DNA from: Methylopila capsulata
GTDB taxonomy: Bacteria > Pseudomonadota > Alphaproteobacteria > Rhizobiales > Methylopilaceae
DNA: 64,000 nt
Assembly (NCBI RefSeq): GCF_016907975.1
Contig: NZ_JAFBCY010000001.1
Coordinates: 1,141,419-1,205,418, forward strand
Direction of reading: 5' to 3'
A program made the position numbers and the translations under genes. Positions 35,970 to 45,242 of this stretch are shown in pieces (position 1 is the stretch's first letter; every line of letters starts with the position of its first letter). The notes under the pieces were generated by a model. It had not been told where the DNA came from. It was given only the letters and a program-made list of their open reading frames with translations, and searched no databases.

Positions 35970-38947
35970 TGAGCCAGCCGAACCGCCTCGCCTCCGGCGG
36001 CCTGATCGACCGCGCGACGCCGCTCGCCTTCACCTTTGACGGCCGCGGCTACACCGGCCATCCCGGCGACACGCTGGCCTCCGCCCTGCTCGCGAACGGC
36101 GTGACCCTCGTCGGGCGCTCGTTCAAGTACCACCGCCCGCGCGGCATCCTGACCGCTGGCTCCGAGGAGCCGAACGCGCTGGTGGAGCTCCGAACCGGCG
36201 CGCGGCGCGAGCCGAACGTCAAGGCGACGGTCGCCGAGCTCTACGACGGGCTGGAGGCGCGGAGCCAGAACCGGTTTCCGTCGCTTAGCTTCGACCTGCT
36301 GGCGGTGAACCAGCTCGCCTCGCCAGTGTTCGTGGCGGGCTTCTACTACAAGACCTTCATGTGGCCGGCGAAGCTTTGGGAGAAGCTCTACGAGCCGCTG
36401 ATCCGCCGCGCCGCGGGCCTCGGCCGCGCGGCGGAGGCCGCGGATCCCGACGCTTATGAGAAGACCACGGCGCACTGCGACGTGCTGGTGATCGGCGGCG
36501 GTCCCGCCGGCCTCTCCGCGGCGCTCGCCGCCGGCCGCGCCGGGGCGCGGGTGATCCTGGCCGACGACGACTCCGTGCTGGGCGGACGGCTGCTGTCCGA
36601 TCGCCTCGCCGTCGGCGAGGGCAGCGCGGCGCAATGGGCGGCTTCCGCCGCGGCCGAACTCGCCAGCCTTCCCGACGTCACCGTGCTGACGCGCGCCTCC
36701 GTGGTCGGCGCCTACGACGGCGGCGTCTACGGCGCCCTGGAGCGTGTGTCCGACCACCGCGCGACGCCGTTGCCGCACCAGCCGCGCCAGCGGTTCTGGC
36801 GCATCGTCGCCAAGCGCTGCGTTCTCGCGGCCGGCGCGCTGGAGCGACCGATCCCGTTCGGGAACAACGACACGCCCGGCGTGATGCTCGCCGGCGCCGT
36901 GCGCAGCTACCTCAACCGCTTCGGCGTCGCGCCGGGCAAGCGCGCGGTCGTCTACGCCAACAACGACGACGCCGCGAAGACCGTGCTGGACCTCACAGCA
37001 GCTGGCTGCGAGATCGCCGCCGTGGTCGACGCCAGCGGCGACGCGCCCGCGCTCGCCGCCGCCGCCCGCTCCGCCGGCGCGCCGCTGATCTTCGGCGGCG
37101 CGGTCGTGCGCGCCTATGGCGGCCAGTCGGTGAAGGGCTGCGCGATCGCGGATTCCCGCGGCCGCAGCTTCAACGTCGCCTGCGACCTCGTCGCCGTGTC
37201 CGGCGGCTGGAACCCGTCGATCCAGATCGCGACCCACCTTGGCGGCAGGCCCGTCTGGGACTCGCCGCGCTCGGCTTTCCTGCCGGGCTCCCCCCCTCCC
37301 GGCATGGACGTGGCCGGCGCCGCCTCCGGCGCGTTCGAGCTGGCGGAGGCCTTCGCCGAAGGCGGTCGCCTCGGAACCGAAGCCGCGCAGGAGTGCGGCT
37401 ACACGGCGGCGCCGTTCGACGCGCCGCAGACCGAGCCCGAGACCGACGCCGTCCATGGCCACGGGCCGTGGAAGCCGAAGACGTCGCGCGGCAAGGCCTT
37501 CGTCGACTTCCAGAACGACGTGACGGTGAAGGACGTGGAGCTCGCCGCGCGCGAAGGCTTCAAGTCGGTCGAGCACCTCAAGCGCTACACCACGCTCGGC
37601 ATGGCGACCGACCAGGGCAAGACCGCGAACGTGGTGGGCCTCGCGCTGATGGCGGAGATCACCGGCCGTTCGATCCCGGACACGGGCACCACGCTGACGC
37701 GGCCGCCCTTCACGCCGGTCGCGATCGGCGCGCTCGGCGGCGCGCACCGCCACAAGGAGTTCCGCCCCACCCGCCTGCCGCCCTCGCACTTCTGGGCCGA
37801 GGAGCAGGGCGCGGCCTTCGTCGAGACCGGGCTTTGGATGCGCGCGGCGTACTTCCCGCGCGCCGGAGAAGCCGACTGGCTCGAGACCACCATCCGCGAG
37901 GTCAATACCGTCCGGACCGCCGTCGGCGTCTACGACGCCTCGACGCTGGGCAAGATCGACGTGCAGGGCGCGGACGCCGGCGTCTTCCTGGACCGCGTCT
38001 ACATCAACGGCTTCTCGACCATGCCGGTGGGCAAGGCGCGCTACGGCGTGATGCTGCGCGAGGACGGCTTCGCCATGGACGACGGCACCGTCGCGAGGCT
38101 GAGCCCGACGCATTACTACGTGACGACCTCGACGGCGCACGCGGCGCAGGCCATGCGGCATCTCGAATACTGCCGCCAGTGGCTGTGGCCGGAGCTCGAC
38201 GTCCACCTCGCCTCGATCACCGACCAGTGGGCGAAGTACGCCATTGCCGGTCCCCGCTCGCGCGACGTGGTGACGGCGCTGGTCGACGACGCCGACGTGT
38301 CGGACGCCGGCCTGCCCTACCTCGGCGTCAAGGAGGTCACCGTCGGCGGCGGTGTGAAGGCGCGGCTGTTCCGGCTCTCGTTCTCGGGGGAGATGGCCTA
38401 TGAGCTCGCGGTCCCCGCCCGCTACGGCGACGCGACCATCCGCGCGATCATCGCAGCCGGCGAGCCCTTCGGCATCTGCCCCTACGGCGCCGAGGCGCTT
38501 GCGGTCATGCGCATCGAGAAGGGCCACGCGGCCGCAGCCGAACTGAACGGCACGACCACGGCGTTCGACCTCGGTCTCGGCGGCATGATGTCCAAGAAGA
38601 AGGACTACGTCGGCCGGGTCATGGCCGAACGCGGCGCGCTGACCGATCCGGCGCGTCCGCGGCTCGTTGGCTTCAAGCCGGTGGACCGCTCCGCGCGGCT
38701 CCGCGGCGGCGCCCACTTCATCCCGCGCGAGGCGACGCCGACCGCCGACAACGACCAGGGCTACATGACCTCGGTCGCCTACTCGCCCTCGAACGGGTGC
38801 TGGGTCGGGCTCGGCTTCCTCGCGAACGGTCCCGAGCGCATCGGCGAGATCGTCCGCGCCGTCGACCCGGTGCGCGACGGCGACGTCGAGGTCGAGGTCG
38901 TCGCTCCCGTCTTCGTCGATCCCGAAGGAGTCCGCGTCCGTGGCTGA
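35966..38947 (+). CDS. mgdC: N-methylglutamate dehydrogenase subunit C (sarcosine oxidase alpha-like)
   Basis: About 993 aa, full length for the alpha subunit. An N-terminal ferredoxin-like domain with GHPGDTLASALLANGV and SFKYHRPRGI comes first, then an NAD-binding Rossmann domain (CDVLVIGGGPAGLSAALAAGRAGA, about 170-190). The GcvT-like THF-binding half (about 630-990, NTVRTAVGVYDASTLGKIDVQGADA) ends the protein. This half passes the methyl-derived carbon to tetrahydrofolate as methylene-THF. Starts at ATG 35966 overlapping mgdB; I discount the upstream extension of the frame. Confidence 0.87.
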   Translation: MMSQPNRLASGGLIDRATPLAFTFDGRGYTGHPGDTLASALLANGVTLVGRSFKYHRPRGILTAGSEEPNALVELRTGARREPNVKATVAELYDGLEARSQNRFPSLSFDLLAVNQLASPVFVAGFYYKTFMWPAKLWEKLYEPLIRRAAGLGRAAEAADPDAYEKTTAHCDVLVIGGGPAGLSAALAAGRAGARVILADDDSVLGGRLLSDRLAVGEGSAAQWAASAAAELASLPDVTVLTRASVVGAYDGGVYGALERVSDHRATPLPHQPRQRFWRIVAKRCVLAAGALERPIPFGNNDTPGVMLAGAVRSYLNRFGVAPGKRAVVYANNDDAAKTVLDLTAAGCEIAAVVDASGDAPALAAAARSAGAPLIFGGAVVRAYGGQSVKGCAIADSRGRSFNVACDLVAVSGGWNPSIQIATHLGGRPVWDSPRSAFLPGSPPPGMDVAGAASGAFELAEAFAEGGRLGTEAAQECGYTAAPFDAPQTEPETDAVHGHGPWKPKTSRGKAFVDFQNDVTVKDVELAAREGFKSVEHLKRYTTLGMATDQGKTANVVGLALMAEITGRSIPDTGTTLTRPPFTPVAIGALGGAHRHKEFRPTRLPPSHFWAEEQGAAFVETGLWMRAAYFPRAGEADWLETTIREVNTVRTAVGVYDASTLGKIDVQGADAGVFLDRVYINGFSTMPVGKARYGVMLREDGFAMDDGTVARLSPTHYYVTTSTAHAAQAMRHLEYCRQWLWPELDVHLASITDQWAKYAIAGPRSRDVVTALVDDADVSDAGLPYLGVKEVTVGGGVKARLFRLSFSGEMAYELAVPARYGDATIRAIIAAGEPFGICPYGAEALAVMRIEKGHAAAAELNGTTTAFDLGLGGMMSKKKDYVGRVMAERGALTDPARPRLVGFKPVDRSARLRGGAHFIPREATPTADNDQGYMTSVAYSPSNGCWVGLGFLANGPERIGEIVRAVDPVRDGDVEVEVVAPVFVDPEGVRVRG

Positions 38948-39518
38948 GCCTCTCGTCGCCCGCTCGGCCTTCCGGCCGCACGTCGCTCCCCTCGCCTCGC
39001 CCACAGGCGTCGCCGGCGTCACCCTGCGCGAAGCGGAGGGCCTGACCCTCGCCTCGGTCGCGGCCTTCAGGGGGCGCGAGGCCGAACTCGCCGACGCCGT
39101 CCGCGCGGCCTACGGGATCGAGCTTCCGGCCGGCCCGAAGCGCGTCGCCTCGGGCGATGTCGCCTTTGTCGGCGCGGGACCCGGCAAATGGCTCGCGGTC
39201 TCGTCCGGGGCCACGGACTTCGCCGGCCTCCCCGCGGCGGTCGCGGACCAGTCCGACGGCCGTACGGTTGTCCGCGTCTCGGGTCCCCGCGCCCGCGAGA
39301 CGCTCGCGACGCTGACGGCGATCGACCTGCATCCCCGCGCCTTCGGCGTGGGCGACGCGGCGCTCACCCACGCGGCCTCGATCTCGATCCACCTCTGGCA
39401 GGTGGTCGACGCCCCGACCTATGAGATTGCAGTGTTCCGCACCTTCGCCGCCACGTTCTGGCGCTGGATGGTGGAGGCCGCTCAATCCCGCGGCGTAGAG
39501 GCGCGGCACGGCGGATAG
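38940..39518 (+). CDS. mgdD: N-methylglutamate dehydrogenase subunit D (sarcosine oxidase gamma-like)
   Basis: 192 aa, GTG start eight bases inside mgdC. FVGAGPGKWLAVSSGATDF, VVRVSGPRARETLATLTAIDLHPRAF and YEIAVFRTFAATFWRWM are gamma-subunit patterns. Completes the mgdABCD order (equivalent to soxBDAG). Confidence 0.85.
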   Translation: MAEPLVARSAFRPHVAPLASPTGVAGVTLREAEGLTLASVAAFRGREAELADAVRAAYGIELPAGPKRVASGDVAFVGAGPGKWLAVSSGATDFAGLPAAVADQSDGRTVVRVSGPRARETLATLTAIDLHPRAFGVGDAALTHAASISIHLWQVVDAPTYEIAVFRTFAATFWRWMVEAAQSRGVEARHGG

Positions 39519-39575
39519 GGGCTGACGAACGCAAGGCTTGGGGATCGGAACAAGGTTGGCTAGCCTGTAGGGACG

Positions 39576-39590
39576 TTTCCTGCGAGGAAA
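39576..39590. promoter_or_regulatory. TTTCC-N5-GGAAA operator, site 1 (before XRE-cupin gene)
   Basis: TTTCCTGCGAGGAAA is a perfect palindrome (6-3-6) ending 7 nt before the regulator ATG, so a bound protein would block this transcript. It shares TTTCC-N5-GGAAA with the site before the second permease gene. Most simply the XRE-cupin protein represses its own gene. Confidence 0.6.
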
Positions 39591-39597
39591 AGTTCCT

Positions 39598-40326
39598 ATG
39601 GCCAGCAAGACCGCGAACATCGTCGCCAAGCCGGCCGCGCCCAAACCCGCCGTCGCGAAAGCCGCGGCGGAGCCTGTCGCGCCCCAGCTCGTCGCGGTCG
39701 AGTCGAGCGATGACGAGGACTACGTCACGGGCTCCGGCGCTCCGGCCGCGCCCGAGCGGCGCACGCTCGAGCAGGCGATCGGGCTGCAGATCCGCCACCA
39801 CCGCAAGCTCATGGGCCTGACCGTCGCCGAACTCGCGGCCGCGGCGAGCGTGTCCACGGGCATGCTGTCGAAGATCGAAAACGGTCAGATCTCACCGTCC
39901 CTGACGTCGCTGCAGACGCTCGCGGCGGCGCTGAACATGCCAATCAGCCTGTTGTTCGCCGGCTTCGAAGAGCGGCGCGACTGCAGCTTCGTGCCCGCCG
40001 GCCAGGGCGTCGTGATCCAGCGGCGGGGCACCAAGGTCGGCCACAACTACGAGCTGCTCGGCCACATGCTGGGCGGGGCGATCGCCGTCGAGCCCTACCT
40101 GATCACGCTCACCGAGGACGCCGCCCCCTACACCGCGTTCCAGCACGAGGGCACCGAGCTGATCTACATGCTGACCGGCGAGGTGGTCTACGCCCACGCC
40201 GGCAACAGCTACCACCTCAAGCCCGGCGATTCGCTGCTGTTCGATTCCGGCGCGCCCCATGGCCCCGAACGGCTGGTGGTGAAGCCGATGACCTACCTCT
40301 CCGTCATCATGTACGAGAAGGAATGA
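39598..40326 (+). CDS. XRE-family regulator with C-terminal cupin
   Basis: 242 aa. A disordered Ala/Lys/Pro-rich head (1-50) precedes an HTH_3 domain (about 58-115: IGLQIRHHRKLMGLTVAELAAAASVSTGMLSKIENGQISPSLTSLQTLAAAL). The cupin barrel follows (about 170-240: FQHEGTELIYMLTGEVVYAHAGNSYHLKPGDSLLFDSGAPHGPE). HTH-cupin proteins sense small metabolites and regulate adjacent catabolic genes. Located between the mgd and mgs operons, it is probably the pathway regulator; sites of one palindrome type occur at its own gene and at other promoters of the island. Confidence 0.88.
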   Translation: MASKTANIVAKPAAPKPAVAKAAAEPVAPQLVAVESSDDEDYVTGSGAPAAPERRTLEQAIGLQIRHHRKLMGLTVAELAAAASVSTGMLSKIENGQISPSLTSLQTLAAALNMPISLLFAGFEERRDCSFVPAGQGVVIQRRGTKVGHNYELLGHMLGGAIAVEPYLITLTEDAAPYTAFQHEGTELIYMLTGEVVYAHAGNSYHLKPGDSLLFDSGAPHGPERLVVKPMTYLSVIMYEKE

Positions 40327-40375
40327 CGGCGTCCCTCCACGGGACAGGCTGGCCGTTGGGAATTCAGGGGGCGAG

Positions 40376-40390
40376 TTTCTTCTGAAGAAT
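40376..40390. promoter_or_regulatory. Degenerate operator, site 3 (mgs promoter)
   Basis: TTTCT-TCTGA-AGAAT has the same geometry as the two strong TTTCC-N5-GGAAA sites, with a perfect TTCTTC-T-GAAGAA core. Its centre lies 24 bp upstream of a TTGACG -35 candidate (40407). Confidence 0.4.
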
Positions 40391-40406
40391 TTTTTTTTCC
40401 GCTTCA

Positions 40407-40435
40407 TTGACGCGTTGACGCGCTGCGGATAGCTT
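40407..40435 (+). promoter_or_regulatory. Possible sigma-70 promoter of mgsABC
   Basis: TTGACG, 17 bp, TAGCTT, about 50 nt before mgsA. The -10 is weak, as expected for a promoter needing an activator. Confidence 0.4.
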
Positions 40436-40484
40436 CCGGTCTCAAGGCCCCCGGGCCACAGCACTCGAGACAGGGAGCGCCTTC

Positions 40485-41375
40485 ATGTGCGGCATCGTCG
40501 GTCTGTTTCTGAAGGATAAGGCGCTCGAGCCGAAGCTCGGCGAGATGCTGAGCGGTATGCTCGGCACCATGTGCGGCCGCGGGCCGGACTCGGCCGGCTT
40601 CGCCGTCTACGGCGCGGGCGAGAGCGACGAGGTGAAGCTCACCCTCCGCGCCGCCGAGGGCTATGATTTCGCAGGCCTCGCCGCGAAGCTCGGCGACGGC
40701 GCCGAGGTCCTCCAGCGCGCGACCCATGCGGTCCTGACCGTTCCCGCCGCCGACGAGGCCGAGGTCCGCGCCAAGCTCGCGGAGCTCGCCCCCGAGGTGA
40801 CCGTGGTCGGCGCCGGCGCCCGCATGGAGCTCTACAAGGAGGTCGGCATGCCGACCGACGTCGCGGTCCGCTTCGACCTCGCCAAGATGGCCGGCACCCA
40901 CGGCATCGCCCACACCCGCATGGCGACCGAGAGCGCGGTCACGACCAACGGCGCGCATCCCTTCTCCACCGGGCTCGACCAGTGCTTGGTGCACAACGGC
41001 TCGCTGTCCAACTTCCGCACCGTTCGCCGCAACCTCGAGCGCGCGGGCGTGACGATCCAGACCGAGAACGACAGCGAAGTGGCCGCCGGCTACCTGACCT
41101 GGCGCATGAAGGAGGGTCGCTCGCTCGGCGAGGCGCTCGAGGACAGCCTCGACGATCTCGACGGCTTCTACACCTTCGTGGTCGGCACCGAGTCCGGCTT
41201 CGGCGTGCTGCGCGACCCGATCGCCTGCAAGCCCGCGGTGATGGCCGAGACCGACCAGTACGTCGCGTTCGGTTCCGAGTACCGCGCGCTCGCCGGCCTG
41301 CCCGGCATCGAGAACGCCAAGATCTTCGAGCCTGAACCCGCCAAGGTCTACTTCTGGGACCGCGCCGCGGCCTGA
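40485..41375 (+). CDS. mgsA: N-methylglutamate synthase subunit A (class II amidotransferase domain)
   Basis: 296 aa glutaminase-type Ntn hydrolase. The nucleophile is Cys2 (MCGIVGLFL); further motifs are GRGPDSAGFAVYG, GTHGIAHTRMATES and DQCLVHNGSLSNFR. It corresponds to the amidotransferase domain of glutamate synthase as a separate subunit (GlxB/MgsA). In N-methylglutamate synthase it releases methylamine (not ammonia) from gamma-glutamylmethylamide and channels it to the other subunits. A glxB role is the alternative name. Confidence 0.87.
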   Translation: MCGIVGLFLKDKALEPKLGEMLSGMLGTMCGRGPDSAGFAVYGAGESDEVKLTLRAAEGYDFAGLAAKLGDGAEVLQRATHAVLTVPAADEAEVRAKLAELAPEVTVVGAGARMELYKEVGMPTDVAVRFDLAKMAGTHGIAHTRMATESAVTTNGAHPFSTGLDQCLVHNGSLSNFRTVRRNLERAGVTIQTENDSEVAAGYLTWRMKEGRSLGEALEDSLDDLDGFYTFVVGTESGFGVLRDPIACKPAVMAETDQYVAFGSEYRALAGLPGIENAKIFEPEPAKVYFWDRAAA

Positions 41376-41410
41376 TGACGACGACAACACCCAACCAGGG
41401 GGCGCCGCTC

Positions 41411-42118
41411 ATGAACGCGAGCACGCAGAGCCATTCCTTCGACCTCGCCACCGCCAAGGTCCGCGACCTCAACGCCGCGCTGCACGCGCTGAAAGAGGGG
41501 TCGAACGCCTCGCTGTGGCGGGTGTCGAACCCGCGCGGCCTGCACGCGCTGGCGGCCGGCCTCGACGCGCCGGTCACCGTCGAGATCGACGGGCCGGTCG
41601 GCTACTACTGCGCCGGCATGAACAAGCAGGCGACCGTGATCGTCCGCGGCAACGCCGGCGTCGGCATCGGCGAAAACATGATGTCCGGCCGCATCGAGGT
41701 CGAGGGCGACGCGAGCCAGGCCGCGGGCGCCACCGCCCACGGCGGGCTGCTGTTCATCCGCGGGCAGGCCGGCGCCCGCTGCGGCATCTCGATGAAGGGC
41801 GTCGACATCGTCGTCGGCGGCTCGGTCGGCCACATGTCGGCCTTCATGGCGCAGGCCGGCACGCTCACCGTGCTCGGCGACGCCGGCGAAGCGCTCGGCG
41901 ACTCGATCTACGAGGCGCGGCTCTACGTGCGCGGGCAAGTAAAGAGCCTCGGCGCCGACTGCGTCGAGAAGGAGATGCGCGACGAGCACAAGGCGCAGCT
42001 GTTCGAGAAGCTGAAGGCGGCCGGCCTCGAGGGCCAGGTCGATCCCTCCGACTTCAAGCGCTACGGCTCGGCCCGCACGCTCTACCACTTCCACGTCGAC
42101 AACGCGTCCGCGTACTGA
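41411..42118 (+). CDS. mgsB: N-methylglutamate synthase subunit B (GXGXG domain)
   Basis: 235 aa. I favour ATG 41411, which has AGGGGG eight bases upstream; the ATG at 41375 overlapping the mgsA stop lacks one. The right-handed beta-helix of the glutamate synthase C-terminal domain is evident in GNAGVGIGENMMSGRIEVEGDASQAAG, GGLLFIRGQAGARCGISMKG and LGDAGEALGDSIYEARLYV. Structural partner of MgsA and MgsC. Confidence 0.87.
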   Translation: MNASTQSHSFDLATAKVRDLNAALHALKEGSNASLWRVSNPRGLHALAAGLDAPVTVEIDGPVGYYCAGMNKQATVIVRGNAGVGIGENMMSGRIEVEGDASQAAGATAHGGLLFIRGQAGARCGISMKGVDIVVGGSVGHMSAFMAQAGTLTVLGDAGEALGDSIYEARLYVRGQVKSLGADCVEKEMRDEHKAQLFEKLKAAGLEGQVDPSDFKRYGSARTLYHFHVDNASAY

Positions 42119-42131
42119 GGGACAGACGACG

Positions 42132-43475
42132 ATGAACGAGCACGTCAAGGGCCCCGCGGCCCCGCGCACCCTCCCCCGCGAGAGCGCCACCTTCGACGCC
42201 TACACCCTCTCCGAGATCCGCCGCGCGGCGGCGACCGGCATCTACGACATCCGCGGCGCCGGCGCGAAGCGCAAGCTGCCCCACTTCGACGACCTGCTGT
42301 TCCTCGGCGCGTCGATGTCGCGCTACCCGCTCGAGGGCTATCGCGAGAAGTGCGGCACCGGCGTCGTGCTGGGCGACCGCTTCGCCAAGAAGCCGATCGA
42401 ACTCAAGATCCCGATCACCATCGCCGGCATGAGCTTCGGCTCGCTCTCGGGGCCGGCCAAGGAAGCGCTCGGCCGCGGCGCCTCCGCGATGGGCACCTCC
42501 ACCACCACCGGCGACGGCGGCATGACTCCGGAGGAGCGCGGGCACTCGACCAAGCTCGTCTACCAGTACCTGCCCTCGCGCTACGGCATGAACCCGGACG
42601 ACCTGCGCAAGGCGGACGCGATCGAGGTCGTGGTCGGCCAGGGCGCGAAGCCCGGCGGCGGCGGCATGCTGCTCGGCCAGAAGATCTCTCCGCGCGTCGC
42701 CAAGATGCGGACGCTGCCCGAAGGCATCGACCAGCGCTCGGCCTGCCGTCACCCCGACTGGACCGGCCCGGACGACCTCGAGATCAAGATCGAGGAGCTG
42801 CGCGAGATCACCGACTGGGAGAAGCCGATCTACGTGAAGGTCGGCGCGGCGCGGCCCTATTACGACACCGCGCTCGCGGTGAAGTCCGGCGCCGACGTGG
42901 TGGTTGTCGACGGCATGCAGGGCGGCACCGCCGCGACGCAGGAGGTGTTCATCGAGAACGTCGGCATCCCGACGCTCGCCGCCGTCCATCAGGCCGTGAA
43001 GGCGCTGCAGGATCTCGGCATGCACCGCAAGGTGCAGTTGATCGTCTCCGGCGGCATTCGCAACGGCGCCGACGTGGCGAAGGCGCTGGCGCTGGGCGCC
43101 GACGCCGTCGCGATCGGCACCGCGGCTCTGGTCGCGCTCGGCGACAACGATCCGCGCTGGGAATCCGAATACGAGGCGCTCGGGACCAAGGCCGGCGCTT
43201 ACGACGACTGGCACGAGGGTCGGGATCCCGCGGGCATCACCACCCAGGACCCGGAGCTGATGAAGCGTCTCGATCCGGAGATCGCCGGCCGCCGGCTCGC
43301 GAACTACCTCTCGGTCATGACGCTCGAGGCGCAGACCATCGCCCGCGCCTGCGGCAAGAGCCACGTCCACAACCTCGAGCCCGAAGACCTCGTGGCGCTG
43401 ACGATCGAGGCCGCGGCCATGGCGAACGTCCCGCTCGCCGGCACGAACTGGATCCCCGGCAAGACCGGGTTCTGA
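42132..43475 (+). CDS. mgsC: N-methylglutamate synthase subunit C (FMN synthase domain)
   Basis: 447 aa, equivalent to the central and FMN-binding domains of glutamate synthase (GltB/GlxD). GMSFGSLSGPAKEALGRGASAMG, TTGDGGMTPEE, GQGAKPGGGGMLLGQK, KVGAARPYYDTALAVKSGADVVVVDGMQGGT and VSGGIRNGADVAKALALGADAVAIGT are all present. It joins the released methylamine to an oxoglutarate-derived acceptor to give N-methylglutamate. Ends 105 nt before gmaS. Confidence 0.9.
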   Translation: MNEHVKGPAAPRTLPRESATFDAYTLSEIRRAAATGIYDIRGAGAKRKLPHFDDLLFLGASMSRYPLEGYREKCGTGVVLGDRFAKKPIELKIPITIAGMSFGSLSGPAKEALGRGASAMGTSTTTGDGGMTPEERGHSTKLVYQYLPSRYGMNPDDLRKADAIEVVVGQGAKPGGGGMLLGQKISPRVAKMRTLPEGIDQRSACRHPDWTGPDDLEIKIEELREITDWEKPIYVKVGAARPYYDTALAVKSGADVVVVDGMQGGTAATQEVFIENVGIPTLAAVHQAVKALQDLGMHRKVQLIVSGGIRNGADVAKALALGADAVAIGTAALVALGDNDPRWESEYEALGTKAGAYDDWHEGRDPAGITTQDPELMKRLDPEIAGRRLANYLSVMTLEAQTIARACGKSHVHNLEPEDLVALTIEAAAMANVPLAGTNWIPGKTGF

Positions 43476-43579
43476 ACGACGAAGAACAGAAGGTCCGCCG
43501 ACGTCCCCCGGAGGGCCTTCCGTCCTTCGGAACGCGGCCGGCGCCTCGCCAATGGGTTGGAACGCCGAAGGAGAGAGCC

Positions 43580-44920
43580 GTGAACATTGAGGTTAGACCC
43601 CAAAAAGGGGCGATCGAGGGGACTGCAGTGGCGATGGATCTTTCGGAAACCGCGCGCGAACGCGGCATCAAATACTTCCTGATCTCCTACACCGACCTGT
43701 TCGGCGCGCAGCGCGCCAAGCTGGTTCCCGCCGCCGCGATCGGCGACATGCAGAAGGCGGGGGCCGGCTTCGCGGGCTTCGCCACCTGGCTCGACATGAG
43801 CCCCTCGGATTCCGATCTGTTCGCGAAGCCCGATCCGGACAGCCTGATCCAGCTGCCGTGGAAGCCGGAGGTCGGCTGGCTCGCCGCCGATCTCTGGATG
43901 GACGGCAAGGAAGTCGATCAAGCGCCGCGCAACCTCCTGAAGCGCCTGATCGCCCGGTCCGGCTACCAGATGAAGTCGGGCATCGAGCCCGAGATGTTCC
44001 TGGTCAACGCAGACGGCACCCGGATCTCGGACCCTGCCGACACCGCCGAAAAGCCCTGCTACGACCAGCAGGCCCTGATGCGGCGTTACGACGTGATCAC
44101 GGAAATCTGCGACGCGATGCTCCAGCTCGGCTGGGCCCCCTACCAGAACGACCACGAGGACGCGAACGGCCAGTTCGAGATGAACTGGAACTACGGTCCG
44201 GCGCTGCAGACCGCGGACCAGCACGCGTTCTACAAGTTCATGGCGAAGTCGATCGCCGAGAAACACGGCCTGCGCGCCACCTTCATGCCGAAGCCGTTCT
44301 TGAACCTTACCGGCTCGGGCTGCCACGCCCACGTGTCGCTGTGGGACGGCGGGAAGAACCTGTTCGCGGACCCGGCAGGGGAGCTCGGCGTCAGCCAGCT
44401 CGGCTACCACTTCATCGGCGGCCTGATGCACAACACCGACGCGATCTGCGCGCTGACCAACCCGACCGTCAACTCGTACAAGCGCATCAACGCTCCCCGG
44501 ACGACGTCGGGCGCGACCTGGGCGCCGAACTCCATCACTTACACGGGCAACAACCGCACCCACATGATCCGAATCCCGGATGCGGGTCGGTTTGAGTTCC
44601 GTCTGGGCGACGGCGCGGCCAACCCCTACCTCCTGCAGGCCGCGATCCTGGCGGCCGGCCTCGACGGCATGGAGAACAAGCGCGACCCGGGCAAGCGCCT
44701 CGACATCAACATGTACACGGACGGCCACACGGTCACGGACTGCAAGAAGCTGCCGCTCAACCTGCTCGACGCGATCCGGACGTTCGAGTCCTCTCCCGCC
44801 ACGAAAGCGATGTTCGGCGAGGAGTTCGTCACCGCCTACGCCAAGCTGAAGAACCAGGAGTGGAACGCCTACACGCGCCACCTGACGCAGTGGGAGCGGG
44901 ACAACACGCTGGACTGCTGA
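43580..44920 (+). CDS. gmaS: Gamma-glutamylmethylamide synthetase (glutamine-synthetase family)
   Basis: 446 aa, matching GmaS length. GTG start at 43580 has GGAGAG upstream. N-terminal beta-grasp with KYFLISYTDLFGAQRAKLVP, then the catalytic region with IEPEMFLVN, DHEDANGQFEMNW, HGLRATFMPKPFLNLTGSGCHAHVSLWDGG, NPTVNSYKR, GNNRTHMIRIPDAGRFEFRLGDGAANPYL. It ligates methylamine to glutamate with ATP. A GlnT-like glutamine synthetase is the alternative by sequence alone; the mgs/mgd neighbours decide for GmaS. Followed by a clear terminator. Confidence 0.9.
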   Translation: MNIEVRPQKGAIEGTAVAMDLSETARERGIKYFLISYTDLFGAQRAKLVPAAAIGDMQKAGAGFAGFATWLDMSPSDSDLFAKPDPDSLIQLPWKPEVGWLAADLWMDGKEVDQAPRNLLKRLIARSGYQMKSGIEPEMFLVNADGTRISDPADTAEKPCYDQQALMRRYDVITEICDAMLQLGWAPYQNDHEDANGQFEMNWNYGPALQTADQHAFYKFMAKSIAEKHGLRATFMPKPFLNLTGSGCHAHVSLWDGGKNLFADPAGELGVSQLGYHFIGGLMHNTDAICALTNPTVNSYKRINAPRTTSGATWAPNSITYTGNNRTHMIRIPDAGRFEFRLGDGAANPYLLQAAILAAGLDGMENKRDPGKRLDINMYTDGHTVTDCKKLPLNLLDAIRTFESSPATKAMFGEEFVTAYAKLKNQEWNAYTRHLTQWERDNTLDC

Positions 44921-45057
44921 GCGCTCGGTCGGAAACGGGATCAAGTCGCCGAGTTCGGGCGGCATGCCCCGGTTTGTTCGGGGAATGACGAACATCGTCG
45001 GGGTTCGACGACGAAGTCGCGAACCGACCAAGAGCTCCTTCCCCCGGGAGAGCCTGA

Positions 45058-45094
45058 GAAAGCGCCGGAGCCGCAAGGTTCCGGCGCTTTTTTC
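45058..45094 (+). terminator. Rho-independent terminator after gmaS
   Basis: AGCGCCGGA (45061-45069) pairs with TCCGGCGCT (45080-45088), followed by a run of T residues to 45093. About 140 nt past the gmaS stop; the interval between (44921-45057) also has a small CCCCGG...CGGGG hairpin and no gene. Confidence 0.85.
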
Positions 45095-45156
45095 GTTGCG
45101 GCGAAAGCAGACGGCGGCCGCGGTCCGAATTGACGCGATGCACAACAGTTAGGCGA

Positions 45157-45184
45157 TTGACGGCGCGTATTTAGTCAGTAGGTT
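45157..45184 (+). promoter_or_regulatory. Possible promoter of the small-protein/permease operon
   Basis: TTGACG, 16 bp, TAGGTT, resembling the mgs promoter (TTGACG-N17-TAGCTT). An AT-rich stretch TTTCTCTTTAAGACTAAAAA follows. Confidence 0.35.
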
Positions 45185-45242
45185 TCTCTTTAAGACTAAA
45201 AATATCTCCGCAGGAAAAACACTGCGGTTGGGGAGAACGTCT

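Noticed and set aside
35807..39022. 1071-codon minus-strand frame opposite mgdBCD
   Set aside because: Shadow frame; the plus-strand subunits have intact motifs and overlapping starts.
34270..39518. Heterotetrameric sarcosine oxidase (soxBDAG) as the name for this operon
   Set aside because: Motifs fit both, but the immediate presence of mgsABC and gmaS favours N-methylglutamate dehydrogenase. Sarcosine oxidase remains a possible side activity.
43580..44920. Housekeeping glutamine synthetase
   Set aside because: Length, N-terminus and neighbours fit gamma-glutamylmethylamide synthetase better; no glnB or amt gene is adjacent.
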